Origin: Asterias amurensis
Taxonomy: Eukaryota > Echinodermata > Asteroidea > Forcipulatida > Asteriidae
Assembly (NCBI RefSeq): GCF_032118995.1
Contig: NC_092650.1
Coordinates: 17,541,501 to 17,605,500 of the forward strand
Direction: 5' to 3'
Length of the DNA: 64,000 nucleotides
The notes below the pieces were generated by a model. It saw nothing but the letters and a program-made list of their open reading frames with translations, did no database searches and had not been told where the DNA came from. This document shows positions 22,219-34,372 of the stretch, piece after piece. Numbering within the stretch: position 1 is the stretch's first letter; each line of letters opens with the position of its first letter. The translations under genes and the position numbers were made by a program.

Positions 22219-22285
22219 AGTTTAAACACCCCCACGTGACGTGCTCTTCACCAATAGGAAATGCAAAATTGTCTGAGGTATTTAT
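22219..22285 (+). promoter_or_regulatory. E-box/CCAAT block shared with the lectin promoters
   Basis: CACCCCCACGTGACGTGCT, then CACCAATAGGAA, then TTGTCTGAGGTA closely matches the block at 61790-61855 upstream of the lectin gene at 62185, and less closely those near 49072 and 56112. It holds an E-box (CACGTG) and a CCAAT motif. No lectin coding sequence follows, so it is either a relic promoter or part of a dispersed repeat. Confidence 0.4.
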
Positions 22286-23204
22286 GAACGAAAATAATAC
22301 ATTCACATTCAAGTGTACTTGTGATACACAGCCGTCGTCAATGTAAGTTTGACTATTTTGACTGATAATATCGGAAATGTAATATTGAGTATACTCGATA
22401 TTGATTATTTCCTTTGTGCAACTGCAATATGAAGCCTCAAAAAACATTGTTTACGACATGCAACTCCTCCAGGAGTAAAAAATAATTGCCGTTGTACAAT
22501 TGTTGCATCGGGCTGAAATCATGTTTGTAGCAAGCCGAGGTCAGTTAGGTCATCTATTGGATTACGTTCACGTGAGGAAAAAAACCACACTGTTTAATTC
22601 CGTTTTAACACTAAAAACCAGAGATTTTCCGGAGAATCTGACATTGTTTAAGCAGTGTTTTCAATCATTTAGAAATATCACAATTTTTTATCACAATTTT
22701 GATATGTACACTGTATTTATATTTAAATTTGCTTAAGAAAGTGACATCGACGATATCGATGTACAAAATGTTGACAATAAATCAATTAAAGCACTAAGAA
22801 AAAGGGCCATGGTCATAAACAGGTATTAGAGTAACATCGATACATCAACTATACATTAATGACATTCTGTATGTACATTAGGTTCATTGTAAATCCATGT
22901 TGACTGACAGCACTAATTATTTAAAGTCTCGACGGATATGTCCAATGAACATGTGTACAGTTTGTTCTGATATACATGTACACGCACTTACATATACATG
23001 TACAATCTATGTGAATGCTAATTAGCATTTTGTTTCGTATCTACTGATAAGTTATTTTTCACCTTGTTTGTTTTTCATTTGACGTCAGAATGATAAAGGG
23101 TTTCTTGAGCTCTGAAGCCATACACTATGAGGAGGTCACTACGTGTACATAATGTCTTGGCTTTGTTATTTCAAATTCTTTTGGAACGTTCGATTGAGTG
23201 TATG

Positions 23205-23385
23205 GAGTACCAGGCCTGATACTTCACGGAGGCAACGAAGGCGATTGCCTTCGTGTCCCCTGGTCAATGCCTTGGTGCCCTTGAAATGCTTCAGTACAAA
23301 TTTGCAATTTCATCATAGGGTGCCCTTTACCAAGAAGAAAATGCCTTGGTGCCCTTGCCCTTTAAAAAACATAGCATACAGCCCT
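23205..23385 (+). repeat. Family G dispersed repeat, longest copy
   Basis: It begins CCAGGCCTGATACTTCACGG, continues through GGCAACGAAGGCGATTGCC, CCTTGGTGCCCTTGAAATGC and AGGGTGCCCTTTACCAAG, and ends CATAGCATACAG. It defines the family with 13563, 24660 and 37226. Confidence 0.75.
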
Positions 23386-23512
23386 CGAGTACGGTACATT
23401 GTAAAAGAAACCGCAATGGTTTTACCCTTTCAACAATGTGTGTACAACTCTATGCATTGTATCATGTATACTCGGTACTTTCACAAGTTCTGTGAAAAAA
23501 ATTCAGGAGGCA

Positions 23513-23985
23513 TATTGGGTGGGATTCGAACCCACGACCTTTGCCAATTTAGAGCAGATGTCCCACCAGTTAAAGACAGTGGACACTATTGGTATTTGTC
23601 AAAGACCAGTCTTCACAGTTGGTGTATCTCAACATATACATAAAATAACAAACATGGGAAAATTTGAGCTTGTTTGGTCGTCGGAGTTGAGAGATAACTA
23701 TGAAATTAAAAACACCCTGGTCACAGAAAGTTGTGTGCTTTCAGATGCTTGATTTCGAGACCTCAAATTCTAAACTTGAGGTCTCAAATCAAGTTTGTGG
23801 AAATACCTTTTTTTTTCAAAAACTACGTCACTTCAGAGGAAGCCTTTCTCACAATGTTTTATACTATCAACCTCTCCCCATTACTCGTTACCAAGTGAGG
23901 TTTTATGCTGATAATTATTTTGAGTAATTACCAATAGTGTCCACTGCCTTTAAACCAACGAGATTGCTCGGTAGCTATTGACATG
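23513..23985 (-). mobile_element. tRNA-derived SINE head split by a family A MITE
   Basis: On the minus strand the outer pieces join as a tRNA-like head: CTCGTTGGTTTAACTGGTGG with B box GGGTTCGAATCCCAC. A family A element (23570-23953) sits exactly at the TTAA inside the D-arm region, so the SINE is older. Confidence 0.8.
23570..23953 (-). mobile_element. Family A MITE inserted in a SINE
   Basis: A complete reverse-oriented copy. TTAA is present at both edges, and removing the element with one TTAA restores a continuous tRNA-like sequence. This shows the target duplication of the family directly. Confidence 0.92.
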
Positions 23986-24425
23986 ACAGAGGCTAAAAAC
24001 TGTGCATCAGCTATGTACCTTGAAGGGGCGCGTCAATTGTCCTGTGGCAATTGGTAGCGAGTCACTTCTATGAGGAAAACGTAAATTAGTATTGGAACTT
24101 TTCAAAGGGCACCACCCGCAGCAAAAGGGCAGGGCAGCATATTAATTGCTGTAGTGTAATGTAGGTGCCGTGGGTTATTTCATGGCATTGTGTCTAGGCT
24201 TTGATAAGATTTTGATGAGGGTGTTCTCTGCATACAGTGTTGTAGGATTGGGGGAGTTTTGATTTAAAGTAGTAGTATTGTGTAGTTCACTGCTGTACTC
24301 CACACAAAGTGCACCTCGTTAAAAATACTCAAAAGTATTTTTGTAATGGAAATTGCATCTCTGTGTTCTTGGAAAGGTGGTTCATAAGATTAGTTATTAA
24401 GTTGTGAAATTGATCTTAATTGCTG

Positions 24426-24503
24426 AGCAAAAATGTAAGTAATGTCACTCCAGTACCAATCAGTGTCACTCCAGTACCAATACGACACCATGGGTGTCGT
24501 ATT
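24426..24503. repeat. 21-bp direct repeat and 25-bp palindrome
   Basis: TGTCACTCCAGTACCAAT occurs twice in tandem (24443 and 24464). It is followed by the palindrome AATACGACACC-ATG-GGTGTCGTATT at 24479-24503. Confidence 0.65.
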
Positions 24504-24514
24504 GACAACTCATC

Positions 24515-24902
24515 TTTGAAGGCACTTGACACCTTTGGTAATTGTAAAAGATCAGTCTTCTCACTTGTTGACGATACTCGGGCCGTACTCAGCTCGAGAC
24601 GTAATATGAACAATCGTTTCTTCGAATCGAGGACTTAGCTCACAGAATAACACAACACCAGGCCTAATACTTCACAGAGGCAATAAAGGCGATTGGCTCC
24701 GGTCATTGCCTTGGTGCCCTCGAAATGCTCACAGTTTCCTTATTGGGTGCCCCTTAACAAGGAGAAAATTACATGGTGCCCTTGCTCTGACCAATTGAGC
24801 TCAAATTTTCACAGGTTTGTTATTTTATGCATACATAATTTGAGATACACCAAGTGAGAAGGCTGGTCTTTGACAACTACCAATAGTGTCCAGTGTCTTT
24901 AA
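24515..24902. mobile_element. rearranged family A MITE carrying a family G piece
   Basis: The left part (24515-24570) is the inverted right end of family A, and 24786-24902 is a second right end in plus orientation. Family G sequence (24660-24785) lies between. The element therefore has two right ends, as in a foldback chimera. Confidence 0.65.
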
Positions 24903-25618
24903 CACGACCAATGAAACCCAAGCACATCCCTGTGTGTTTGTTTCGACAGACGATGACTTCCAGTTATTTTTTAGTTCTGGTTACAAGTCATGGTTGTGAC
25001 GTCAAGGATTTATTATAAGTGAACATCTACAATCACCATACTAGTCATTAGCTAGGTATTCCAAGGAGAGAAGACTTCTAAGGAAGAAAGTTTTAAAATG
25101 CACTGAGGAAAACCCAGAGAATTATTCAAGGAAAAACAAAACCCATGCGGTCAGGTAGAGACTTAAAGACCCAACCCACATACATGTAGTGCCTGAGCTT
25201 ATGGTGATCGTAAGCGCAGAATTTGACGCTAAGCAGAGCCATAAAATTGGGCCCAGATGTACAGTATGAGAGGCAATTGCTTTTTGCGTGTTCTGTGCGG
25301 TTCAGACGTGTTTTAAAATACTTTTTGTATTTAATTATTCATTGAGATGTAATGTACAATTCAAAAACATCTGATGTTTATTTTGTACAGCATTATGAAT
25401 TCTAAATAATTCAGTTTACAATCCAATACAAAAGTACAGTTTAATGAGAATTATGAAAACTACATTAGGTAGTCAGAAATGTCATACTCATGGGAGGCGC
25501 CCAGAACTCAACTATGAGACTGACTGTGGGTGGATTTTCAACCATTCATTCTTTCCTTTTCTTTGGAGAAAGGGACTACTTTAAATTAGATAATACACTG
25601 TAGCTGAGACTGAGCGCC

Positions 25619-25770
25619 TAAGGATTTCACAAAGAGTCACTGAGACTATTTTTTTCTCGAGTAAGAACGAGTTGCTCGTCCTAACTTTTTACTAGCCTTC
25701 AGTTTTTTTTAATGACTCCTAGGACTAGCCCCAAGTTAGGACTAGTCCAAACTCTTTGGGAAATCGACCC
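25619..25770. mobile_element. Family E MITE
   Basis: GGATTTCACAAAGAGT at the left and ACTCTTTGGGAAATCGACCC at the right enclose TCCTAACTT and CCTAGGACTAG motifs as in 13205-13335. The left terminus is slightly truncated. Confidence 0.75.
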
Positions 25771-26929
25771 CAAGACAAACACATCTGCATTTAAGACAAT
25801 TCAAGGCTTTAGCAGTAGAGGCAAGGGTAAAGCCCGGTTCATACTTCCTGTGAATGCGAAGGCGAAGCGAATGTTGGCGTCACAAATTCGCAATGAATAA
25901 TTCGCAGCTCAACTCTGCTCACTCTACTCACTACTCACGTCAAATTTACATTTGCTTCGCATTTGCATAAAGTGTAAACCGGGCTTTACACATTCAAATT
26001 GCAAGTCAAACAGTAATGAGTGACTATGTAAGGGCAGTCCGCAGGTCTAGTCATGCCGCGGTTGTACCGTCCTTTCAGCTCTATGGTTGTACCAATGGAT
26101 GTACTGTTTCAGTATTGCAAATAATCAGTTTGTGATGGTTATTTGTGGGTGTGGAATCTCCATTGCTAAATCCTTTACTTTGTACTGGACTTTATAATAC
26201 ATGTAGTCCCCCGTGTTGGTTGCGCCAGTGCTTGTTGCACAACAAACACGTGTCTACACGTGTCTGCATGTAGTTTTATATTTGTAAATCCACCCCTGTA
26301 CTTTTATCCACACCGGTGTTAAATGAAGAAAAAAGATTGTGGTGAATAGTTCCAGTTATTCTGATAAATCCCTAATCCTAATGAATAAATCAGAACTTGT
26401 GATCAATTTGGGAAATGTTTTCCGTGCTTTAAACAATTTTAATGTATGTACATGTAGATGTACAGTATACATAAAATATGGTAGACAAACAGGATGTTGT
26501 GATTCAACTGGGTATTAATGGTGAAAAGTGTACTATGGTTGGACAGGGATTAAAATGTATTTTTGTCGTGTATTGTGGCAAATCAGTTTTAATTGGATTA
26601 TATTTTTAGTGAGGCTGGCCTGGCAATTATGCCAGTTGAAACACCTGACGACCAGTCAGAATTCACTCCATGTGGTCTGGCCCACTCCATGTAGTTCATT
26701 GTTGAAAAGCATCCCTGTTTCATTTGCAATATGAACTTGTGAACGAGTTGAAGTACGAGTGAAATAACAAGTTAAGTGACTGACCAGTCACTATAAAAAG
26801 TTAAGGGAAAACCCTGACAGTTAAAGTATGTATTGTGAAATCATACTTCGAAGAGTCAGTTAAAATTGATTGGCGCTTAATGGGAACAGTCTGGCATCCA
26901 GGAAGGGGTAGGTTTGAGACCTGCAGCAG

Positions 26930-27083
26930 ATTTCACGAAACGCTAGGATTAATCCTATTTCGAGTTAGAACGAGTACCTAACTAAGGATGGGTTCATTGT
27001 GTCCTACGTCTTCGGATACGGAATTTAACTCGTCCTAAGTCTCGATTAATCCTAAGTTAGGAGGAGTTTTGTGAAATAGACGG
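26930..27083. mobile_element. Family E MITE, diverged
   Basis: ATTTCACGAAACGCTAGGAT at the left and TTTTGTGAAATAGACGG at the right, with CTCGTCCTAAG and TTAATCCTAAGTTAGGA inside. CAG precedes the left end and CTG follows the right, both fitting CWG. Confidence 0.7.
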
Positions 27084-27524
27084 CTGGACACTTAGACAAG
27101 CATAAGATGCTTTGGTCAGAATCCATTGACTCTTTAGTCCAAGTTCGAGACCCTTAGTTCAAGACCAAAAATAACATCTGAATGTCCAAAACTGAGATCA
27201 TGAGATGTTAATGCAGTAATTACATGTCAATGTGTTCTACACATGTACATGATCAATGACCAAATCATACATAACAAAACATGTGTATCTTTGCGCTGGT
27301 ATAGTTAACGATATCCTTTGCAAAGTCTATGCAAATTGTAGCAGTTGCTTCCCCACTTACATTCAGTGTACACAAAACTGTTTGAATTATTTTGCTCTGC
27401 AAATGGATGAAAATGTCCCTAGATGATGCTTTTTTAGTATGTGAAAACATTCATTAAATTGTTTTTTTTTTTTCTATTCATTTGTTTGATTTTCAGAAAC
27501 TTCATCGATCACCGTGAGACAGTA

Positions 27525-27542
27525 ATGCACTCAAACGGTTGA
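27525..27542 (+). CDS. short upstream ORF (5 codons)
   Basis: ATG CAC TCA AAC GGT TGA lies 41 nt before the zinc-finger start codon. It is within the exon that begins at the acceptor TTTTCAG at 27496. It could tune translation, but no evidence of use is visible. Confidence 0.3.
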   Translation: MHSNG

Positions 27543-27582
27543 TGGTACCAACAACGACACAACAGCTACACCACCAGTAGCA

Positions 27583-30500
27583 ATGGAGGAGCAGGCTGGT
27601 CGGAGTGGCAGCGGTGGTAGCAGCAGCGGGGGCAACAACAACAGCACCGATCAGGGCTCCTTCGCCGAGGTCACCGTCATCGACTCTCAGTTCCAGCACT
27701 TCAGCAGCTACATCGAGGTCATCCGCGTCTTCAAGTGTCGCCTGTGCACCTTCTGCAGCCCGCTGGAGCATGTCATCGCCAGCCACATGTCCGAGGTTCA
27801 CTTCCCCCGGCGGTGCTTCCTCTGCAAGCAGTGCCTGTTCGTCTTCGAGGACAGGGCGCAGCTGGTGAGCCACCTGGACTCGGCACATGGCACCAAGAGC
27901 ATCGCGGTGTGCTTCGGGGACAACGTTAACGGCGGCTACTCATCACCTCCACCGTCCCTCAGCATGATGATGCGGACAACAGAGGGAGAGGAGAGGATTG
28001 CTCAGCAGATGGCTGAGGAGACGGGCGTGGAAGAGACGAGTGGACGGGTCACCTCGAGCACGGGCAACCTCGCCAACCTTGCTGAGGGAGTTCCTATCAG
28101 TCCGATTCCAACAGATTGCACGGTAATGATGCACTTTATGTTGTCATTTTGTTATAAAGGCAGTGGACACTATTGGTAATTACATGTACTCAAAACAGTT
28201 ATCAGCATGAAACCTCACTTGGTAATGAGTAAAGGGGAGAGGTTGCTAGTATAAAACATTCCCTTTGGAGTGACGTATAGTTTTTGAGAAAGAAGTAATT
28301 TTCTGCAAACTTAATTTTGAGACCTCAGATTTAGAATTTGTGGTCTCGAAATCAAGACTCTGAAATCACACAACTTCGCGCAACACGTTGTTTTTCCTTT
28401 CATTATTATCTCCCAACTTATCTCAACCAGTGAAAAGACTGGACTTTGACAATTACCAATTGTGTCCAGGGTCTTTAAGCCAAATATAATGCAAAACAAT
28501 TTTCTGATAACCAAAAATATGCATTTTGTACTGAAAAGCTTGTTATTTATGAATTTGTCTTGACAAAAGTGTAACAAACCGTCTTTGGTGTGTCAACTTT
28601 GTATCCTGTTGGTACAGGTACCAAGCGGAAGATTTCTGCTACACTCAGCATTTTGTTTCTTTGTACATCAAAATGTTTTTTTTTTTAACAGAAAAGCTTG
28701 TTATTTATGATTTATTTCGACAAAAGTGTAACAAACCGTCTTTTTCCTCATTACTTTTGTGTGTCAACTTTGCATCCTGTTGGTACAGGTACCAAGCGGA
28801 AGATTTCTGCTTCATTCAGAATTTTGTTTCTTTGTACATCAAAATGTGTTTTTTTTACAGAGAAGCCTGTTATTTATGATTTTTTTTTTGACAAAAGTGT
28901 AACAAACCGTCTTTTTTCCCATTACTTTTGTGTGTCGACTTTGTATCCTGTTGGTACAGGTACCAAGATGAAGATTTCTGCTACACTCAGCATTTTGTTG
29001 TTTTGTACATAAAAATGTTGTTTTTTGAACTAAAAAGCTTGTTATTTACGTTGTTTTTTGACAAAAGTGTAACAAACCGTCTTTTTCCTCATTACTTTTG
29101 TGTTTCAACTTTGTATCCTGTTGGTACAGGTACCAAGTGGAAGATTTCTGCTACATTCAGCATTTTGTTTGTACATAAAAATGTCTTTTGTACTGAAAAG
29201 CTTGTTATTTATGAATTTGTCTTGACAAAAGTGTATCAAACCGTCTTTTTCCTCATTACTTTTGTGTGTCAACTTTGTATCCTGTTGGTACAGGTACCAA
29301 GCGGAAGATTTCTGCTTCATTCAGAATTTTGTTTGTTTGTACAACACACACATGTACCTAGACACACACATGTATGGTGTATACCAACGATTTCTTTATG
29401 TTCTCTCAATGTTTGGACATTTTTCAGTCGTCCCTGTTGGTTTTGTACACAAAATCTTCCGAGGACTGTCCCGGTGTAACTTTTTCCTGGATCCCTTTTA
29501 TTAAAGTCCTCGTGTCGGTTGTCAATATTAGACAAGCCTATTGTGTACATACATGACATACACATGTACATGTAGCGATGTACACGTGTAGTCTACATGT
29601 ATCTGCCTCATGTGCTTCTTTTGGGGAGGGGTTGTCAATATATGTACATCATGCTTTGAAAATGGGTAGTTGACACACTTAAATAATATTATTATGATAC
29701 ATACTGTACATGCATACTTTTCAAAAGCAACTTTTTCACTTATTGGCCTACGTGGTGCAGTAGGCCCTATTGCACAGATGTTTTTTAAAAGATTAAATTT
29801 ATATTTGCTTGTTATGAGGCAAGTACAAAAATGAAATTTAATATAAGTACTTTAAAAGAATTGTTTTTCTTCAAAATGTTCAGCTTTGAACAATGATGCT
29901 GGCATGCTAGTATTACATCTTAATTTGTTTTGTTTTATTTTATTTCTGAACAGGCGCGTTCAGGTGCTCCATCCAGAAAGACACCACCAGAGGGAGGAAG
30001 AGCGAGCGAACCACCAGCGATCATCATTGACTCCAGACAAGACCAACTTCAGTCTCGTAGCAGCTCATGTCACCCAAGCAGCTCCAACCAAGTCTACAGC
30101 AGCCCGGATATCATTGACTGTGAGGCTCCAAACTCAAGACTAGAAGTGCCAAGCCGTCAACAGCAACCTCCTGTTTCCTTACCGCCCAACGCAGAGCTCC
30201 GCGTCACAATCGGAAACACGTATTGTCAGTCCTACATCAAGACAGAGCCGATTAGCCCCGTAAGAAGTGCAGAGTCACATCCGAAGCCGAAATCGAGACC
30301 TTTTCTAAGTAGGAGTCGCCATGACCCCAGGTCTTACATGCGTAGGTGGTCTCTTACAGAAAATTCCTCACCAGAAGATGCTGTGGCTAATGCCAACTCA
30401 AGGATGAGTAGATCATTTGACATACCTGGCTCCGGAAGCGGGTTACAAAATGGTATTGAAGAGGTTGAAGATATGAATACCGAGAAAGATGTGAGGGATG

Positions 30501-32458
30501 AAGGGGCTCAGAAATCAAGCCATATTAACGGGGAGGTAATAAGGGAAAGTAGTAGTGATGTTCCAGAAAATGGAGAAATTAGTAACAAAGCGGAATGTAA
30601 CAAAAGTGCTGAGGAGAGAGGGAGAATGATTGAAAAGAGCAAATCTATGGATGCTGTTAGAGAAACTCGTACTTTATTGGGAGGGTCAAAGTCTTACCAG
30701 GGCGGGCGTTCCGTAGATGGAAGGCCACCACGCTTAGTTAGACAAAGTGTAGTTGAAGAAAGTCCAGGGAACTCACCCCTCCCTAGAGTAATGTCACAGG
30801 AGGACTCAAGTAGCCCGGAGAAGAGCGACAGGTCCCATTTAACTGTTCCTTTCAGCGGAGCGGAAATGATGAGGAGGGAGAATTTTAGTCGTAGTTTTCC
30901 TGGCACCAGTGGTAAGCCATCCGTTGAGCCTCACCAAAATCAGAAACCATCCGAAGGCAGTCAAAACTTCAGGCACACTTTACGGGATCTGGTCAGTAGC
31001 CGAATAGAGCACGGGGAGAGGCAACAGCAACAGCAACATCAGGCGACAGCTCCTCATACCTCTGAATCCAATCAGTTTGCCAACCTGGCTGTCAGTAATG
31101 CTGCAGCAACTTGGATGAGGGCAGGACGAGTGCGCAGCTACAGCATCAGTGAAGGAGAAATGCGAGGATTCCAGGCGAATTTACACCCTGATGGAACTCA
31201 CCTGAAACCTGTTGAGGGTCAAATGGTGCCAGGCGCTTTGGAGAGAGACCAAGCTACAAATGGACATTCTCGTTTGCCTCCAGGCCACCCCCAAATGCCA
31301 CACGGGCTCCATCACTATCCAGGAGGGTTAGTCTACCAACCTTTCTCGATTGAAGGTGAGCCGAAGCATCTCAGATACTACAATCAGGGTCCGAGGATGG
31401 CCAGTCAGAATTCTGTTGATGGTCTACCACACCCGGCTAGAGTGAGGCTGGAAGAGAATGGGCAACACCCGATTCAAAATCAACCGATGGAAGAGTCTTT
31501 CTTGTACAAGTTCCTTCGCAACAATGGTGGTCGAAAGCACAGACGCAACTCTGTGAGTATGGGCAGTGAAGGCCCAGCTGCAGCTCTAATGTCCCCACAT
31601 GGTGCTCCCCCTCGTGGGTTCATCCCCCATCCTGAAGGAGTAGAGCCGATTGGATTTGATAGACATAGAGGATTGCCTTGGCCACCACCCCGTCATCATC
31701 ACCCTGACCATCCCTTCCCACAACAGTCACCTTTCCCCTCTCACATGGCACCTTATCAAATGGGTTGGAAAGACAAGCTTGATGCCAGCCAGGTCTCGCC
31801 CAATACATCAGTAAATGGTGAGCAAAGACCAGGGGTGGAATATGGCAGCGTGCCAGAGAGAGAACCGTCTGGGAGAGGTGACTCAGGCGGTGTTCCAAAT
31901 GGGGTCGTAGTTATTGATGGAAAGGTTATTCGGGCAAAGCAGGCTGAAGGAGGTGAATCTAATCAAGACCTGGCGAAGGATATCACCAGGCAGGTCCAAC
32001 AGGTCATGGGTGGTACACAGCCTCTCTATAATTCAACTGATAGACACATGCCGCCTTGGATGGAAGGCAATGACCGACCAGAGTCACCAGATGATCCCAT
32101 GGATGGCGATTCTGCAGCACAGAGGCGCAGCCGTAAGTCAACGTTTAACATCTACCGTGAGATTCCTGAACGGAAAAGAAAACTGGACCATGACGAAGAA
32201 GAGAAGATTAAACACAGTTACAATGCAGATGGGAGCTTTGACTACTTCTCGCTGACCGGCTGGAAGGCGTACAAGTGTGACCTCTGCAAGAAGCGTCGCT
32301 TCAAGACGGCGTCCGAGCTGCAGGAGCATAAACAACGGAAGCACGGTCTAGAGAGAAGCCACAGTAGTCAAGGAAGCTTAAACGGCATTCCTGAGGGTGG
32401 TCTAAACCCGTCTATGATGGAAATCAACGAGCCAAATGATTCCCCGGCTTCAGGGTGA
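27583..32458 (+). CDS. nuclear C2H2 zinc-finger protein, 1014 aa, two coding exons
   Basis: Coding exons are 27583-28122 and 29954-32458, joined in phase 0 across a GT-AG intron of 1831 bp. The start has a good context (AGCAATGG) and follows an upstream acceptor at 27496, so a non-coding first exon exists farther upstream. Two C2H2 fingers lie near the N-terminus (C52-C55-H68-H73 and C81-C84-H97-H102) and one near the C-terminus (C955-C958-H972-H977). The 850 residues between are low-complexity and Ser/Pro/Gly/Arg-rich, with a short Gln run. A phosphorylation-dependent SUMO motif IKTEPISP surrounds K276. Arg-rich Ser sites such as RRWSLT, RVRSYS and RRNSVS recur. This is the layout of a DNA-binding or cofactor protein. 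I cannot name a vertebrate orthologue. The first exon is GC-rich compared with its surroundings. Confidence 0.92.
28153..28478 (+). mobile_element. Family A MITE in the zinc-finger intron
   Basis: AGGCAGTGGACACTATTGG starts 30 bp after the splice donor, and the right end TTTGACAATTACCAATTG precedes TCTTTAA. It is slightly shortened in the centre. Confidence 0.88.
28530..29345 (+). repeat. tandem repeat, five units of about 155-172 bp
   Basis: Each unit runs AAGCTTGTTATTTATGA, GACAAAAGTGTAACAAACCG, TTTGTGTGTCAACTTTG, TATCCTGTTGGTACAGG and TACCAAG...GAAGATTTCTGC. Landmarks recur near 28537, 28691, 28860, 29032 and 29197. The repeat fills most of the zinc-finger intron. Unit lengths are not constant multiples of three, so the long open frames crossing it are not a protein. 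Confidence 0.9.
29346..29953. other. 3' part of the zinc-finger intron
   Basis: Contains clustered ACATGTAC/TACATGTA words near 29540-29600 and an AT-rich stretch leading to the acceptor TTTCTGAACAG at 29953. No coding signal is seen. Confidence 0.5.
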
Positions 32459-34191
32459 AGATACCTATCAGCGAGTAAGATCACTCTGATTGGCTTGTTG
32501 TATTTTCGAAAAATCTGCATGGAAGCTGTTATCAGCCTTGCCTGTTGTAACCTATTGAGGAATTGTTGGAGCTCTTTCTGAAGGTGTTGAACCTGCTCCG
32601 GGAGGAAGTTGTGGAGAAGTTTTAAGAGCTCACTCTGTCTGATCTTGGGGGGTCTTAAAAGTTGGCAGCGACACTCCATATACATTGGGGTTGTTGCGGT
32701 CACCCCCTCAGGATGAGGATGTTTTATTTTTGTGTTGTGTGCTTCAGAGCCGCAACGGTCTAAGTTGGAATGACAGGGTTTATGGTGAAGTGAACATTGG
32801 TCGAGTCTTGGTCTTTTGTGAAAATGCACCTGTGGTTTATTTTTTTGAGACTCTGTTTCTTGTGCTTCCTACACAAACAATGCTTTTGTGTTTCTGGTTT
32901 CACTTTATAAGTGGACTGTGAATCAATAAGTCTTGGCTTTTTTTATTATTCGGTAGGCTTTGGTTTTTTAGTTTTGAACATTTCGTACAATCTGTCAAAT
33001 ATCTGTGTACTACGATGGATATCTTGGAGACACAAATCTAGTTGCCCTACATAATTTTCTTGGCTGTGCCAGTGCCTAGCCACATTTTTAAGTATGGACA
33101 TCGAATTCCTGGTTTGGGACAGAGGACATTTTTATGAGGAAGCTAAACTCTACTGACATAACACCCTCACGGAAGATAACAAATGAAGGTTTTGATTACA
33201 TTAGGTGTGTATTGTTAAATTTTGTTAGACATGCAAGAAACAAGCAAAGTGAGCTGAGGTCACATCATTGGCCACCATGGTTTTATGTTTTCCTTCCCGT
33301 TTTGATTTTAAGTTCGAACAGCGTTTTGTTAGACCTTTTCTAACGGTCATTGTTCAGTCTGTACTTGCTTTGGATTAAGTGTCACAGAGGCAACAACACA
33401 ATGTTTGTTTCTAAGTAGAATATGTGGAGAACTCTGGGCGATCTTGCTTCAAAGACAAGGTTTGCTTGTGGTGAGCCAAGTTACAGGACTGTGTTTTGGA
33501 GACTTGCGTTACAAACTTGTAGTTTGCGCAGGGGTTGAATCTTGGTGTTGCGACATCAGAGGTTCTGTGAGTTCCACGGTCATGTTTGAGAGGGTTTTTT
33601 TTAGCGTCCAATAGTCCAGACACTGATGTTTTGTGTCTGTTTTCAACCAAAGCCTGAGTTAATTCGCCTTGTCAAACTTTCTGCATACATGTCCCATGAG
33701 ATTACTGTCACGACTGCAACATATCTACGTGTTTTGATGTTTCCTTTTTTGAGATTTTGTTTTTGTTTTGTTGTTAGGCAAGTTTTTTTATTTGCGTTGA
33801 GGTAAATGGTAAAGAGAGGATGTAGGGGGGTCTAGGTTCCAGACCACCCTAGTAAAGCAAACTATTCAATTTATTTGCACTGTGGTAAAAATAGTGGGGT
33901 ACCAAGGCTAACCAAGTTATTGTTCATCATACTATCCTGATTGGTGTATATTATTGTACCCTGATTAGAATATCGCTCACCTAATGTGGATAGCAACAAG
34001 TATGGTGACAATAACAACTGAACTTCGAAGGATGTTCCTGGGGCTGGATTAAGTTAAACTTCAGATGAAAATTTCACTGTTGAAAACAAGTGCATTTTTG
34101 CTTTCAGATTCATCATGAAATGTGTACTTTTTCACAAATCAGGTAATTTTAAACCAACAACCAGAGGTTTGAACCCTGTCTTTACAACCAG

Positions 34192-34372
34192 GGCCTAATT
34201 TCATAGAACTACTTTTAAGCAGACAATTTTGCGATTAGGAAAATCTAGTGGGATACCAGTCAAAGATCGCGCACGTGATAAGGCAGTTTAGCTGATAACC
34301 TTATTCTAGTGAGCATAATTTTGTTGTGTTTAGCTACTTTCTGTCCTAAAGCAATTCTATGAAATTGGGGGC
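34192..34372. mobile_element. Family D MITE
   Basis: GGCCTAATTTCATAGAACTAC at the left and CAATTCTATGAAATTGGGGGC at the right. CAG flanks both sides, the other form of the CWG target. Confidence 0.75.

Larger units (their letters stand above)
24903..27496. other. intergenic flank of the zinc-finger gene
   Basis: No coding exon is recognised. It contains a family D right end (25183-25253, closing AAAATTGGGCC before CAG), two family E MITEs, and an inverted pair around 25828-25985 (AGCCCGGTTCATACTT against AAGTGTAAACCGGGCT), which is probably another MITE. Confidence 0.55.

Noticed and set aside
21963-22346. 127-codon plus-strand frame before a GTAAGT donor-like site
   Set aside because: There is no domain and the peptide has random-looking composition; part of it lies in the E-box block shared with the lectin promoters.
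28537-29345. Regularly spaced repeats as a possible CRISPR-like array
   Set aside because: Units are adjacent tandem copies with no unique spacers, in a eukaryotic intron.
28698-29479. Long plus-strand open frames (104 and 183 codons) with repeated Cys/Tyr-rich peptides
   Set aside because: They run through the intronic tandem repeat. The same DNA unit is read in different frames in successive units, unit lengths are not constant multiples of three, and the region lies inside a well-supported intron.
32368-32829. Minus-strand 153-codon frame over the end of the zinc-finger gene
   Set aside because: It overlaps the zinc-finger C-terminus antisense and has no recognisable domain or splice logic. 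It is a shadow frame.
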